Origin: Chondrus crispus
Lineage: Eukaryota > Rhodophyta > Florideophyceae > Gigartinales > Gigartinaceae
DNA length: 64,000 nt
Reading direction: 5' to 3'
Assembly: GCF_000350225.1 (NCBI RefSeq)
Contig: NW_005178819.1
Coordinates: 95,244-159,243, forward strand
Shown here: positions 1-10,046 of the stretch, piece by piece
How positions within the stretch are numbered: position 1 is the first letter of the stretch
Layout: each line of letters starts with the position of its first letter
Made by a program: the position numbers and the translations under genes
The notes under the pieces: model-generated
What the model was told of the DNA's origin: nothing
The model's database searches: none
The model's input: the letters and a program-made list of their open reading frames with translations, nothing else

Positions 1-4
1 GAGA

Positions 5-655
5 CTATGCCCCAAGGGGGTTTCCCTTTGGAAGGGAGGTGACAAGCCGAGCTAGAACTCGCAAGTCGTCCAGGGACGCCCCCTGGAGAGCTTCTCCCTC
101 CACACCATGAGCCATGAGAAGGCGATGGTAAACGGCGGCAGCAGAGGTATTTTCTTTGGGAATTGTAGATGATGGAGGGCCCGAGGTAGGGGCGAGGAGC
201 GGACCCTCAGGTGAAGGGCAAGCCGGACGTGGGGTCAGATCCCCGGCCGACGGTGGGGCTTCCCGAATTGAAATGGTTCCCGTCGAGCAGCTCGCAGGAG
301 GAAGCTCGACGCGCGGAGGAGCCTGAGGGCGGGTTAAGCCCACGAGTGCCGTACATGACGGCAATGGCAAGGTTGAGGTGGGTGTGACGAGCTGTCCCTC
401 GCGTGATGGGGAGGCAGGAAGTGAGGTTGGATTCACGTCGGAAGAAGACACGACTGGAAGCGACAAGGTTTCCGCCGAGCTCGTGGGAGGAAGTACGACG
501 CACACTGGGGCCTCAGGCGCGGAGGGACGGACCTGTGCAGGGAGAGGGGAAGTTGGGGCCGAAGGTCGAGAGCACATCTCAGGCTCTCGAGGATCCGCGT
601 TTACCACAGTGACTGCGTTGGGGGTTGGTGGTTGATTTCCGAAACGGCGGCTCAT
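5..655 (-). CDS. Unrecognised Pro/Ser-rich protein with internal duplication
   Basis: I do not recognise this 216-residue protein. It starts at an ATG at 655 and ends in TAG. It is rich in Pro, Ser and Thr and contains a duplicated block of about 55 residues. Both copies carry an LPP-x-S core, then a PASPS/PACPS step followed by EG-x-L and PTS. The last 50 residues look more globular (YHRLLMAHGV, LDDLRVLARL). It lies 76 bp downstream of the 732-1937 ORF on the same strand in a different frame. Its own frame stays open upstream across that gap into the end of the other ORF, so the two may be one transcription unit. A mobile-element origin is possible but unproven. It could also be non-functional low-complexity DNA. 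Confidence 0.4.
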   Translation of the reverse strand: MSRRFGNQPPTPNAVTVVNADPREPEMCSRPSAPTSPLPAQVRPSAPEAPVCVVLPPTSSAETLSLPVVSSSDVNPTSLPASPSREGQLVTPTSTLPLPSCTALVGLTRPQAPPRVELPPASCSTGTISIREAPPSAGDLTPRPACPSPEGPLLAPTSGPPSSTIPKENTSAAAVYHRLLMAHGVEGEALQGASLDDLRVLARLVTSLPKGNPLGA

Positions 656-731
656 CTGGGCCTCCCAGGCAGAACAGAGGGAGGAGGACCAGGGGTTGAT
701 CCACAGGAAGTCGCCGGCAGCTGGATGATTT

Positions 732-1937
732 CTACCAGGGGGAAAAAGAGGGTCGCTGGCGTGAAAAGGACCGAGACGAATTTTGTGGAGGAACGCAATC
801 CCACGCTACGGTCTCGATCATATCGAGGAGGGCGTGCACTTCACGGTCCACATCGGACCCGCCAAGGGGGACAGAAAAATCGAGGAGACGCATCTGTTCG
901 CGGAGTTTCGAAGGGAGGTGCCACAGGCGCCAACAGTCGAAAACTTCCCACTGGAGGGTGGCGGCGACTTTCACGCACCACTCCGTGAGAAACACAGTCC
1001 ACAGCCCGTGCTGTGGATCGCGTAAATGACTGCCGTAATATGTCAGGATGGGTCCTAACTCAGCCCAGAAACCCTGACATACCTCGTATTGACTCCACCA
1101 GGACGGCGTTCGTTGGTATCGATTGGTGTAGTGCTGTCTGGAAATTTCACGAGCCTCAATCATCTGGTACGCCACGAAGTACCCAGTGTCGGATCGGACC
1201 CGACGTTCAAAGCGTACAGTATTTTGGAAAAAGAAAGTACCGCCGCGCTTCGTATGGCGAAAGTTTGTGGGAAGAATGGCTTGGGTCCAAAACATGGCGT
1301 CGGTCGTGACGGTGCGTTGGTTGCGCCACAGTCGGTCCGCCTCGGACACGGGGTCACCAAAGGTGCAGTCGATGAGGTTGTCGAGGTAGAGTCGTTCCCC
1401 CTCCGTACGACACTGCCAAGTGTCGCAGTGGTAACATGAAGGTATGAGGGCGTCGGCCATAGGAATCTCGATCCGAGTGAGCACAGCGTCCATGAAGCGC
1501 AGGGATAAGGAGGAGAGACCGCGCGGGGAGGAGTGACGTAGGATGGAGGTGGGTATAGCGATGCGGGCGCGCCAGTCAAAGGTGTGAATGGCCTGCAAAG
1601 GGAGGTTACCGGGCAACATGCCCGCATCATCGGCGAAATTATTTTTGATGCCGTCGAGGTCGCGGACGCCCACAGAGGAGAACCATTGAGCAGAAGCAAA
1701 CAGGGCTGCGTTATCACGCATGGTTTTGTTCTGCAGCTCCTCGAGCGAAGGATGACGGCGGGCTACCCAAGAGGAATGGTAGCCCGGATGGAAGGCCGGC
1801 TTGGTAGGGTTGGTAACAGGGGGTAGACGGGGTATGGAAGGAAGACCCCGGGGCACTTCGAACTTGCGAAGAAAGCCAACACCCGGACGTCTACGGGTGG
1901 CACTATCGTCCGAGTGTTCAGATGGAGAAGGAAGCAT
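732..1937 (-). CDS. Unrecognised 401-residue Trp-rich protein
   Basis: This ORF runs from an ATG at 1937 to a TAG at 732. The protein is basic at the N-terminus (RRRPGVGFLRKF). Its later part is unusually rich in Trp and aromatic residues, for example WSQYEVCQGFW, LWTVFLTEWC and FDCWRLWHL, which suggests a compact helical domain. There is no signal peptide and no membrane segment that I can see. No known family motif was recognised. It pairs with the Pro/Ser-rich ORF immediately downstream. Two consecutive unfamiliar ORFs next to repeat-rich DNA suggest an uncharacterised mobile element, for example a gag-like structural protein. That is inference from context only. Confidence 0.5.
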   Translation of the reverse strand: MLPSPSEHSDDSATRRRPGVGFLRKFEVPRGLPSIPRLPPVTNPTKPAFHPGYHSSWVARRHPSLEELQNKTMRDNAALFASAQWFSSVGVRDLDGIKNNFADDAGMLPGNLPLQAIHTFDWRARIAIPTSILRHSSPRGLSSLSLRFMDAVLTRIEIPMADALIPSCYHCDTWQCRTEGERLYLDNLIDCTFGDPVSEADRLWRNQRTVTTDAMFWTQAILPTNFRHTKRGGTFFFQNTVRFERRVRSDTGYFVAYQMIEAREISRQHYTNRYQRTPSWWSQYEVCQGFWAELGPILTYYGSHLRDPQHGLWTVFLTEWCVKVAATLQWEVFDCWRLWHLPSKLREQMRLLDFSVPLGGSDVDREVHALLDMIETVAWDCVPPQNSSRSFSRQRPSFSPW

Positions 1938-4110
1938 GGTATTCTCGTCCTACTCTTGCTAGAACGCCGCGCACAGTGATTGATGACTGGGAAACACGGT
2001 CAGCAGCGGCAGGAGATTATACGATGGCTGGGCGTTGCGAAAGGGCGCTCAGAAGGGGGATATGTAGTGCAATACGCACCTGAAAAGGGGGGTGAAAAGA
2101 AATGAAAATGATGGGGTATGACAAGCAAAAGTGGAAATCATTTCACTTTATTATTTTAATTATTAATTTTAATTAGTTGCATATTAGTTATTTAACATTA
2201 GATTAGATCTAGGATCTAGCGCCGAGAGCTACTGTAGTGGCTCCGGCGGGGCGATATATACCTTAGCCCTCTGACCACCAAGTCAGTAAAGGTAACCCGA
2301 GTTGCCGGAGTTGAATGTCGCCTTGGTCGAAGTCCGTCTCTACCAAGACGCTCCCTTTTACCTAAGCCTACGGCATCCTTCAGCGCTCGGGGGTCCCATC
2401 CCTTTTCCCTTTATTTCCCAATCGAACCCGAGTTGCCAGAGTCTGATATCGCCTTGGTTGAAGTCCGTCTTTTACAAGACATTCCCTTTAACTACAGATT
2501 ACTTTATCCTTTGCGCTCGGGGGTCCCCTTTTTCCTTACCAATTTCCCTTTATTTCCCTATCCTAATTTCCCTTAATCTTGAGTTGGTCCCACCTTGTAG
2601 GATTGCGATCCGCAACGTCACGTCATTTGCCATCGGGCTTTTGTGTTGGTGCACCAGTGGTGCTTATCTCAGTGTTGGTTCCATCGGAATCTGGTTGCGA
2701 CCGATCCGTTGTTGGTACTTTGCCATCGGGCAGTACGACGGTGTAGCGCTGCTACGTTTTCTTCTTTCCCGACGGGCTACGTTGCGACGTCCCCGTCGAA
2801 GACCTTATCAAGGGTATAAGGTGTACAAGGCGCTCTTCGAGCATTGGATTTACGACCCATCGGACCAGGTTTACCTAAACACCACTCCGAACTCGTCGAG
2901 CAGTTGCCTTTACAAGTCTCTACCACCATTTATCGATCCCGGGCTGGGCCCTTCTCTTTGCCCCCCCTATCAGGGATCCGAGATACTGCGGGCCGCAAAC
3001 CCGCTTAAAGAGGACAGGGAGCTTCGAACACTCCGTAGCGCTGTGCCGTTGGCAGTTGTTGTTTTTGTTGCTGTTGTTTGTGTTGGACCGTCGGACCTTG
3101 GTCTCTGTCTAACAAGCGCATTGCACTACACGAAGCAGCAGTACACATTTGACTTCGCAACTATGAACTTCTTTTTGATGGATAAACTTTAGTATCTTTT
3201 GCGTTGGGACCTAATAGAATGAGAAAACCCTCTCATGATGCAATCAAAGTTTACATGACGTTAGACGCTTTATGCCTGCACATTTCACGAAATGACATGA
3301 GGTACGTGTTTTTAAAATACTGTACTATATACAGTATATATTTATGTGGGAGGGCTGAGTGGCTTTCCGGGCACTCGCCAATGGCGAGTAGTGGCGGTGT
3401 CCGGCGACTACAGCAGTAGGATTTCTGAAAAGGGTATGACTAAAATTGTGTGGGAAGAATTACGGCTCGGTGCGTTGGTCATAAGTAAAAAAGAATGTGT
3501 ACTGTATACTGTAATTTTGGATTTACGGGTAAGGATTTCTGTAACGGATACTGTATGACTAAAGTTTAGTCACTAAACTTGAAAATATTTTGGGATTTGA
3601 CGCAGCCGGGCATTCCGCTCACGCTGCCTCATTTCCATGTCGATGGGACGCTGCCCGCTCGTCATGGCACCGCGCAGGCGCACCGAGCCTCGCGCCGCAT
3701 TTTCTTAACGTCTTCACGCCTCAGAGCCTCATCGTCACGGGCGCGCAGTCCTGCAGGCGCCGCGCGAAGGGGGGCTCTTCGCCCATCCGGTCCATGCCCA
3801 GTCCAGACGCAGCTCAGCGGAAGCTCACCGCGCAGATGCGAACACATAGTAAAATGACCTCATTTGACTGGATTTTGGGGCTTGCGATCACTGCGGTGAA
3901 CATTTGGTAATGACCACTACTTTGGAAATAGCCGAAAATGAAGGTTCGCCGTGGGCCACATTGGGTAGCTTTGTAAAAGTGGAATGCTACCCCGTTTCTT
4001 ACCGAACCTTTGCCAGTCGCCTCGTCTGATTGGTAGTTATCATCTTATTCAATTATAACTCGAAAATCCTCCAGAAAAATGAGCTATGAAGAGACGAAAT
4101 TTGTGTACAA
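1938..4110. other. Stretch without a convincing gene
   Basis: Positions 2140-2220 are strongly AT-rich. A 100-bp segment is imperfectly duplicated in tandem (see the separate repeat). A GTT-rich run lies near 3056-3090. Several open frames exist, but they begin at non-ATG codons and have no recognisable domains. From 3300 to 4110 the sequence carries short ATACTGTA-type repeats and no gene signal that I can support. Confidence 0.5.
2296..2527. repeat. Imperfect tandem duplication, ~101-bp units
   Basis: Units at 2296-2397 and 2427-2527 both begin CCCGAGTTGCC and both end GCTCGGGGGTCCC. In between they share a GTCGAAGTCCGTCT-like core with substitutions. A pyrimidine-rich, TTTCCC-rich linker follows each unit. 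The units are diverged, so the duplication is not recent. Confidence 0.75.
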
Positions 4111-4470
4111 TGAGGGTGTGTCTTAACAAGCGCGTGCTTGCGCGTGCTGGCCCGTGCTTGCCCCAAAAAACACTTGCTTTACTTTGATTGGTTCTGGTAG
4201 TTTAATATTTAATAAATTCGAAGAAGCTACCTCTTACAGATGACATTCGTGGAACTTACGCCTTTGGGACAGTTGTCGAGGTCATATTGGCTCGTTTGAC
4301 TGACTGTACACTTACGAATTGGCAGACTATTTTGTTTACCCTCCAGATGTCCAAACTTTGGTCCTCCGAGGACTTCGTGCTTGGAGTCCAAGCACGACGT
4401 GGGATCACAGGGAGGCACAACTGTTCCTATCGCCACAACATTTGCCATCCGGAAGTCCTTTTCCTGTGCA

Positions 4471-6145
4471 ATGGGCTGCGAGCTCCTCCGTTTGCCCAGC
4501 CATGGTCGCTGCCGACCGATATTCTCCGCGCCGCCCCCCGCGCATTGCGAGGATAACAACAGGGATATCCAAGAAGGCCCCCATGAATTCCTCACTAGCC
4601 CCAACCTCAAACCCGCGCATCTGCCAGCTACCGTGCTCCCCTCGAACGTGTGAGGGCGTACCGGAGGCCCGGCTTCTTCTGTCTCTTTCCGAGTCAGAGA
4701 CTGATCCCTCGAATCTTTAGGGTGAAGGGACTCCACCATCGAACCCGAACTCGTCTGGACAAGATGGCACGACGGATAAACATGACGCAAACTATGCTTT
4801 GAAGGATCCCAATGCAGATGTTTCAGAGATATCCAAAATCTATACATATCTCCGCCAAAGAAAGAAAGGGAAGTTGAGGGAGGTGTGCTCGTTTTGGAAT
4901 TTAAAATTAGGAGGAAACAAGGCAGCGCTGATATTTCGTTGTTTATTGCTTTTGCAGTACCATGAAAAGAAAGGAACAAATTTAATGGCAAAGTTTGAGT
5001 CGAACCCAAAATGTGAAGATTGGAGGTCATTTTTACACAGCTTTGCTGACGGTGGGGAAGACTGGATAGAGGCACCAAGTTTTTCTTCCACAAAGGCGTA
5101 TTTGCTCAAGATAGGGGACACGTTCGACAAGAACGACAAGCCCATTAATAGTGCGAATAGAAGGGATTCAGTCGTATGTGTAGAAGACCTAGAAGGCTAT
5201 GAATCACAGCGTCCTAGGCCCAAATTTTCACTTTCGGAATTCGCTCGGTTGGCTGTTTTAATGCGGGATGATGAGGTGGCACGAAGTATGCTTTTTAGGT
5301 TAGGCCAAGAGTTGAGAAGGGCAGAATTGGACGGGGGTTCGACGAGGGACAGCTTTTGGGGGAAGATTGAGGAACGGTTTATCGATGATTCGGTTTGTTT
5401 TCTATTTTATCTACAGGGCCACGTCGACGAAGCTGACCCCTCTGCCTCTCCACTATGCTATAGATGCGCCGATGTGTTGAAAGAACACTTTCGAGACTCG
5501 AAAGTGCTTTTCACGACAGCCCTGAGCAAGTGGTCCCGTTCTGGTCAAAACAACCCTGAGCGCTTCGTTCACTTTTTGCCACGTAATGGCGAAAATCTAT
5601 ATGCTGCCTCAAAACGTGCTCTTATTTTTGTTGTTGTTGCGAGAATGGGGACGTCGCATCAAGACACTTCTTTCGTGGAGATGACGTCCAAAACAATATT
5701 GGACGGGGGTTTCGAATGCGGCGTGAGGGGCGTAGATATGCAAAACTTTGACAAGGGGGGAAGGGAGAGTGAGGGGCGGGAAGATAGCATTAGGGCTGTA
5801 GCAGATAGTAGGAAGAAGACGAGGAGCAGCGTTGATATGATGGACATTATGGAAAAGCACGTTGCGTCGATTGGAAAGGTGGTGTCTTCGCTTTCTGGCC
5901 CGGCAACCAGTGCGGCCAATAACTCAACCCCAGTTAATGCAGCGTCCGCTCGTATTGACTCATGGGAGGAGAATAGCTCAATGTTTGCTATTGTCGAAGC
6001 ATCACTTATGGCGTTGGAAAGAGCCAAAAAGTTGGCCGTTGGTGATGAGTCGAAAACACCCTTTGTCGAGGTGGCGAAGGAGCGCTACGAGAAAGCTCTC
6101 GCATCATATCGCGAAATGAGCACCCAGATGTTCTCAAATTTGTAA
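4471..6145 (+). CDS. SAP- and SANT/Myb-like transposon-associated protein
   Basis: The long exon (open from 4721 to the stop at 6145) has no in-frame ATG before its conserved part. I therefore propose a first exon 4471-4647 starting at ATG, a 73-bp intron with GTGTGAG donor and CTTTAG acceptor, and exon 2 at 4721-6145, about 533 residues in all. Near the start of exon 2 a SAP-like helix pair is visible (KLREVC, then LKLGGNKAALIFRCLL). A Trp-rich middle region follows (DSFWGKIEERF, ALSKWSRSG), resembling the SANT/Myb-like DNA-binding proteins encoded beside Harbinger transposases. The C-terminus is helical and charged. Its likely role is binding element termini. The family assignment is inference and the first exon is tentative. 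Confidence 0.5.
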
Positions 6146-6366
6146 GAGGAAGAGGATAGGACCTGCATGAATTGCAGCTACGAGCAAAAGTGCCAGTCGC
6201 TGTGCCCGGGGTCTAGGCACTTGCACGTCATTGTGGGAGAACGGGTACCGACCGGTGTCGATAAACGTAACAACCCGGAGGGAGATCCCGTAGGGGTGAT
6301 CAGACGATACTGGAAAGGCAGGGGATAACTCAGCTTGTACACGGGGTGCACGTAACGCCACGGGTG

Positions 6367-6610
6367 ACAGGTGGCAGCGGAATGGCCACGTGTACCGCCG
6401 TACGTATAACGTCCCGATAGGGTACAGTAGACTAGAAGGTCCTATTGTAGGGGCGTAGAAATTAGTGTAATAGGAGTGTCAGCCGGGGGAGTCCTAGCTA
6501 GCACACGTGGTGCGCGCTCTGCCTGCGAGTACAGGTGGCAGGAGTACAGCCACGTGTGCCGCTGTACAGATTACTCCCCGGTAGAGTACAGTAGAGGTAC
6601 TCCACTGTAG
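6367..6610. repeat. Duplicated LTR-like segment
   Basis: Segments 6367-6450 and 6531-6610 both start ACAGGTGGCAG, share GCCACGTGT and GTACAGTAGA, and end TGTAG after similar spacing. The CACGTG-rich, TACAGTA-rich composition resembles the LTR-like elements at 7762-8372 and 43543-44210, so these are probably degraded pieces of that family. The rest of 6150-7240 shows no gene. Confidence 0.55.
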
Positions 6611-7244
6611 TGATCCAAAGTAGAAGTGGATCACTACTGTACTGCCCGGCCGCCGGAGGTCAACGTACTTAGGGGCCGAGGCAGTACGCCCCCAGAGTAA
6701 AGGCGGGCAGCGACCCCCTTTGGCGAGAACTGAGGAAAAACAGGCAGATCGTCCAGTGCGGGTTATTCTTGAGGGCCGGAAGCACACTCTCCACACTTTG
6801 GTCGTTCCACCGCCTGGTGGAAGCGTATGCCCATTGAGCCCTATCCCTTCCGGGGTCGCAATTACACTCGCCCGTTTACCGGAGTCATAACCGCCGCCCT
6901 CGCAGAGAGGTTGGTGGTGTTGTAATTTTACCGCTGCCGTGGAGAACCCCTCCGTGACGGGGTAAAAGCCGAACCGGAAGGATCCATATTATTACAGCCA
7001 TGGGCTTGCATATCCGGACCTCGCACATGCCGGAAGCTGCATATGCGGCAGTAGCCCTGCCACACGTCGTCTGCGTAAATCCAGTGAGCCGTCCTTGACA
7101 GGAGCGCACATTTGTGCTCCATTTTCACGGCAACCTAGTTCTGGTTGAATCTTAACATCACTGCCGTGAGAGGTGCCAGCTCAACCGATAAGAAGCGAGT
7201 GTTCGACGTCGAATGTTTCCCAGGGCTGTGCATCAGCAAGCAAG

Positions 7245-7762
7245 GAATTTTTCCAGACAGGAGAGAAATCGTGGCGTGCAGTTGCGTTTTGCGGGGTGCC
7301 CTGCAGAACGGGTTTTCGAGGAATTTTCCCAGACAGGACGGAAATTGTGGCGTGCGGTAGTGTTTTGGGGGGTGCCCTGCAGAACGGTTCTGCAAGGAAT
7401 TTTTCCAGACAGGAGGGAAATCGTGTCGTGCGGTTGCGTTTTGCGTGGTGCCCTGCAGAACGGATTTTCAAGGAATTTTCGCAGACAGGACGGAAATCGT
7501 GGCGTGCGGTAGTGTTTTGGGGGGTGCCCTGCAGAACGGGTTTTGAAGGAATTTTCCCAGACAGGACGGAAATCGTGGGGTGCGGTAGTGTTTTGGGGGA
7601 TGCCCTGTAAAACGGGGTTTCAAGGAATTTTTCCAGACAGGACGGAAATCGTGGCGTGCGGTAGTGTTTTGGGGGATGCCCTGCAGAACGGTTTTTGAAG
7701 GAATTTTCCCAGACAGGACGGAAATCGTGGCGTGCGGTAGTGTTTTGGGGAGTGCCCTGCAT
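7245..7762. repeat. Minisatellite, seven 76-bp tandem units
   Basis: GAATTTTYCCAGACAGG recurs (with small variations) at 7245, 7321, 7397, 7473, 7549, 7625 and 7701, exactly 76 bp apart each time. Each unit continues with GGAAATCGTGGCGTGC, a TTTTGGGG block and GTGCCCTGCAGAACGG. Units differ by scattered substitutions only and the period is kept without indels. Open frames through the array on both strands are by-products of the repeat. Confidence 0.95.
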
Positions 7763-8372
7763 GTAGTAGAACGCGAAACGTGGTCACGTGCTAAAACAAG
7801 GGTCGTTCGTGGGGTCGTGTACTAGGTAGGTAGGGAGAAGTGGTAGAGGCTTTCGGGCGACTGTAGAACCCGGGTGTGCTCGCGAACCATGGAAACTAGA
7901 GGCGAACGACGCGGTGCTCTCGACCCAGCGGGGCTAACACACGGCCAGCGAACCGTGCGCGCGAGCGGGGAGGCAACACGCGACGTGGCCAGGAGAGTCC
8001 TAGGGCGCGAGCGAGAAGAACGAGAGAGCGTGAACGAGAAGAAGGTAGTCGAGTGTTCCGCGCAAAACCAAGAACGAGAGTCGCGTCCTTGTTCCTTGGT
8101 TTCCTGTCCCCAAACCCACCCGGCGCAAGCGCCAACGACACTATATACTGTACTAGATGGCGGTCGAGATGTAACGGCTAGAGCTCACGAGGTCGCGTCA
8201 TAATACACACGTGTACAAGCGCGGTAGTACGTCCACGTGTGCGCGTGTCGAAAGCGAGCAAGGCTGGTGTAAATGGGCTTGGTACTGTACGTCGGGGTAC
8301 TTGAGTTATCTAGATACACGTGTACACGAGTAGCGCGAAAAGGGTACTACAGTGGCACGGGTTTATACCACA
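7762..8372 (-). mobile_element. LTR-like element, family B, copy 3 (611 bp)
   Basis: The segment begins TGTAGTAGAAC and ends TTTATACCACA, imperfect inverted repeats of each other. They match the termini of the two insertions inside the copia element (43543-44210 and 46853-47430). The CACGTGT-rich half lies towards 8372, so the element is reversed relative to the first of those copies. It abuts the last unit of the 76-bp array. No matching 5-bp flanks are present (CTGCA versus TGGCC), so one flank has been rearranged. The ORF at 7874-8203 inside it looks fortuitous. Confidence 0.6.
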
Positions 8373-8385
8373 TGGCCCCCCCTCA

Positions 8386-8563
8386 GGGCCGTTCCTAACG
8401 ACGAGCACGGCGTGCTAGCACGCAAGCACTCTGACATTTGGCATGAATGGATTGGTTGAACGGGAGTAAAAGCATTTCCAATAATTTTTTCAACCAATAC
8501 ATTCATGCCAAGTTTCAGGGTGCTTGAGTGCTAGCACACCGTGCTCGTCGTTAGGAACGGCCC
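8386..8563. mobile_element. Foldback MITE, Harbinger-like, 178 bp
   Basis: The ends read GGGCCGTTCCTAAC and its reverse complement, flanked on both sides by TCA. The inverted repeat extends inward through GAGCACGGCGTGCTAGCAC and TTGGCATGAATG to a short centre, so most of the element folds back on itself. The terminal pattern resembles that of the nearby 12565-13676 element. It sits in the 3' end of the UvrC-like reading frame. Confidence 0.85.
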
Positions 8564-9794
8564 TCAGACGTGGACGCCCCTGTCCACGCCAGGAAGGGCT
8601 GCCACGTGACAACGCATGTGACGGCAGGTGCGGGCGTCGGCTGGTGCGGGCGGGGGCAGGTGCGGACGGCGGCAGGTGCGGGCGGCGGCAGGTGCGGGCG
8701 TCGGCGACCTTGCCCGCAACAACCGAATGGGCAATACTGAAGACATCACGCGAAACAAACGGGTCCATCGCGACAATACTCGCGGCCTCCTCCGCCTCGC
8801 GGACAAGCTGGTGTCCCCCGGGCTGTGCGACGTCCTCCCCTAGACCGTGGGCGTAAAACACGCGCTTGATAGTAGCAATGCGATCGCGACACTCGGCCGC
8901 TCGTTCATACTGCATAGCAAGGGACAAGGCGTTCATCTCCCCGCGCATCTCCTCGACAACTTCCTCGACCCTGCCCCGGAGCAACTTATCGACCTTGGCA
9001 ATCGTCTTGCCGTAATCTTCGGGCGGGATGAGCTCCTGATATACGCCCGGGCACCTGCCGAGGTCGTAGTTGATGCACAGCCTGTCCGCAAACAATCTCC
9101 GCGGGCACTGTCTGAGCGGAAACACCGAGTGAATACAGGCCAGGACCTGTCGCAACCTGTGCTCATTCGCAAACGGCCCGTACAGGGCGTCCTCTTCCCT
9201 CTTCTTCCTACGGGTCCTCGTGACGACGATCCTGGGGTAGGTGTCGGAAAACGTGATGAGGGCGTACGGATGGCGACGGTCGTCCTTGAGCAAGACGTTG
9301 TACTTGGGGCGATGCTTTGCGACGAGGGCGGCCTCGAGCGCGAGGGCGGCGGCCTCCGAGCCGGTGACAATGAAGTCGAGGGCGTCGGCGACCATGGCGG
9401 AGAGGCGCGGCGCGAGCGCGGCGGCCGGGCGGACGGCGGAGACGGCGGCCGGGTGGTGCGCGACGTACTGGCACAGGCGCGCGCGCAGGCGGCACACCTT
9501 TCGGACATACAGCACGGATGCCGCCGCGTCCAGGAAGCGGTACATGCCTGGCTCGGCCGGCGCGCGCTGCAGAGCCGCCCAGATGGTCTCGGCCCGGCGC
9601 GCGGCGGAGACATGGGTGGGCGGGCGGTGCGTGCAGATGAGGCGGGGCCGGCGGCAGAAGGGCCGGCGGGAGGGGGGGAGCGGCGGACGCAAGGGGGCGG
9701 TGAAGGCTGTTGTCAACAACATTGGTGTGGAAGAGATGGGGGGGAGGGGGGGAAGTACGGCCGTGATGACGCAGATGGTGTGGAAAGCTGACAT
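8490..9794 (-). CDS. Truncated UvrC-like excision nuclease subunit, probably organellar
   Basis: UvrC makes the dual incision in nucleotide excision repair. From an ATG at 9794, about 60 residues are rich in Pro, Arg, Ser and Thr, like a transit peptide. Next comes a GIY-YIG domain (PGMYRF, VLYVRK, then SEAAALALEAAL and KHRPKYNVLLKDD), a YGPF stretch, and LCINYDLGRCPG. A UVR motif follows (LSLAMQYERAAECRDRI). Homology stops around SRDVFSIAH. The remaining residues come from a GC-rich minisatellite and from the MITE. The C-terminal RNase H-like nuclease and HhH domains are absent; bacterial UvrC has about 600 residues, this frame 434. The usual Gly of YVGK is Arg here. It is either a pseudogene or an N-terminal-only protein, as in bacterial Cho. 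Confidence 0.7.
   Translation of the reverse strand: MSAFHTICVITAVLPPLPPISSTPMLLTTAFTAPLRPPLPPSRRPFCRRPRLICTHRPPTHVSAARRAETIWAALQRAPAEPGMYRFLDAAASVLYVRKVCRLRARLCQYVAHHPAAVSAVRPAAALAPRLSAMVADALDFIVTGSEAAALALEAALVAKHRPKYNVLLKDDRRHPYALITFSDTYPRIVVTRTRRKKREEDALYGPFANEHRLRQVLACIHSVFPLRQCPRRLFADRLCINYDLGRCPGVYQELIPPEDYGKTIAKVDKLLRGRVEEVVEEMRGEMNALSLAMQYERAAECRDRIATIKRVFYAHGLGEDVAQPGGHQLVREAEEAASIVAMDPFVSRDVFSIAHSVVAGKVADARTCRRPHLPPSAPAPARTSRRPHLPSHALSRGSPSWRGQGRPRLRAVPNDEHGVLALKHPETWHECIG
8625..8707. repeat. GC-rich minisatellite
   Basis: About five imperfect units of GGCAGGTGCGGGCG type (16-18 bp) run in tandem at the point where the UvrC homology ends. They encode an Arg/Pro/His-rich tail in the UvrC frame. 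The array may mark the break that truncated the gene. Confidence 0.75.
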
Positions 9795-10046
9795 GTGATG
9801 TTTGGGACGGTGAATTGTGCACTTCGGTGGCTCGAGAGTAGTCGAGAATTTAATACGAACCGCCTCTCCATCATAGCTGACGATTCGTCTCCCCTCTTTA
9901 CTGTGCCGTCGACGACGCCCTCCTCCCGTAAAAATATACAACCAACGCGAAAGAGAGCCCTCTCACCCACCCCCACCCTCCCTCTATAACAAAAATAAGC
10001 CCCCACCACGATCCCGCCGATCCCGCCCACACGCCTTTCCCACCCG

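Noticed and set aside
2302-3192. 296-codon open frame on the plus strand
   Set aside because: It runs through the tandem duplication and low-complexity GTT-rich DNA, shows no domain, and its composition looks like noncoding sequence.
3345-3420. Possible tRNA gene (A-box-like GGCTGAGTGG)
   Set aside because: No B-box, acceptor stem or cloverleaf can be formed.
7145-7762. Overlapping open frames on both strands
   Set aside because: They are produced by the 76-bp tandem repeat; the same repeat is read in all frames.
7245-7762. Possible CRISPR array
   Set aside because: The units are contiguous 76-bp repeats without unique spacers, and the genome is eukaryotic.
7874-8203. 109-codon charged ORF
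   Set aside because: It lies wholly inside the family B element and has the element's repetitive composition.
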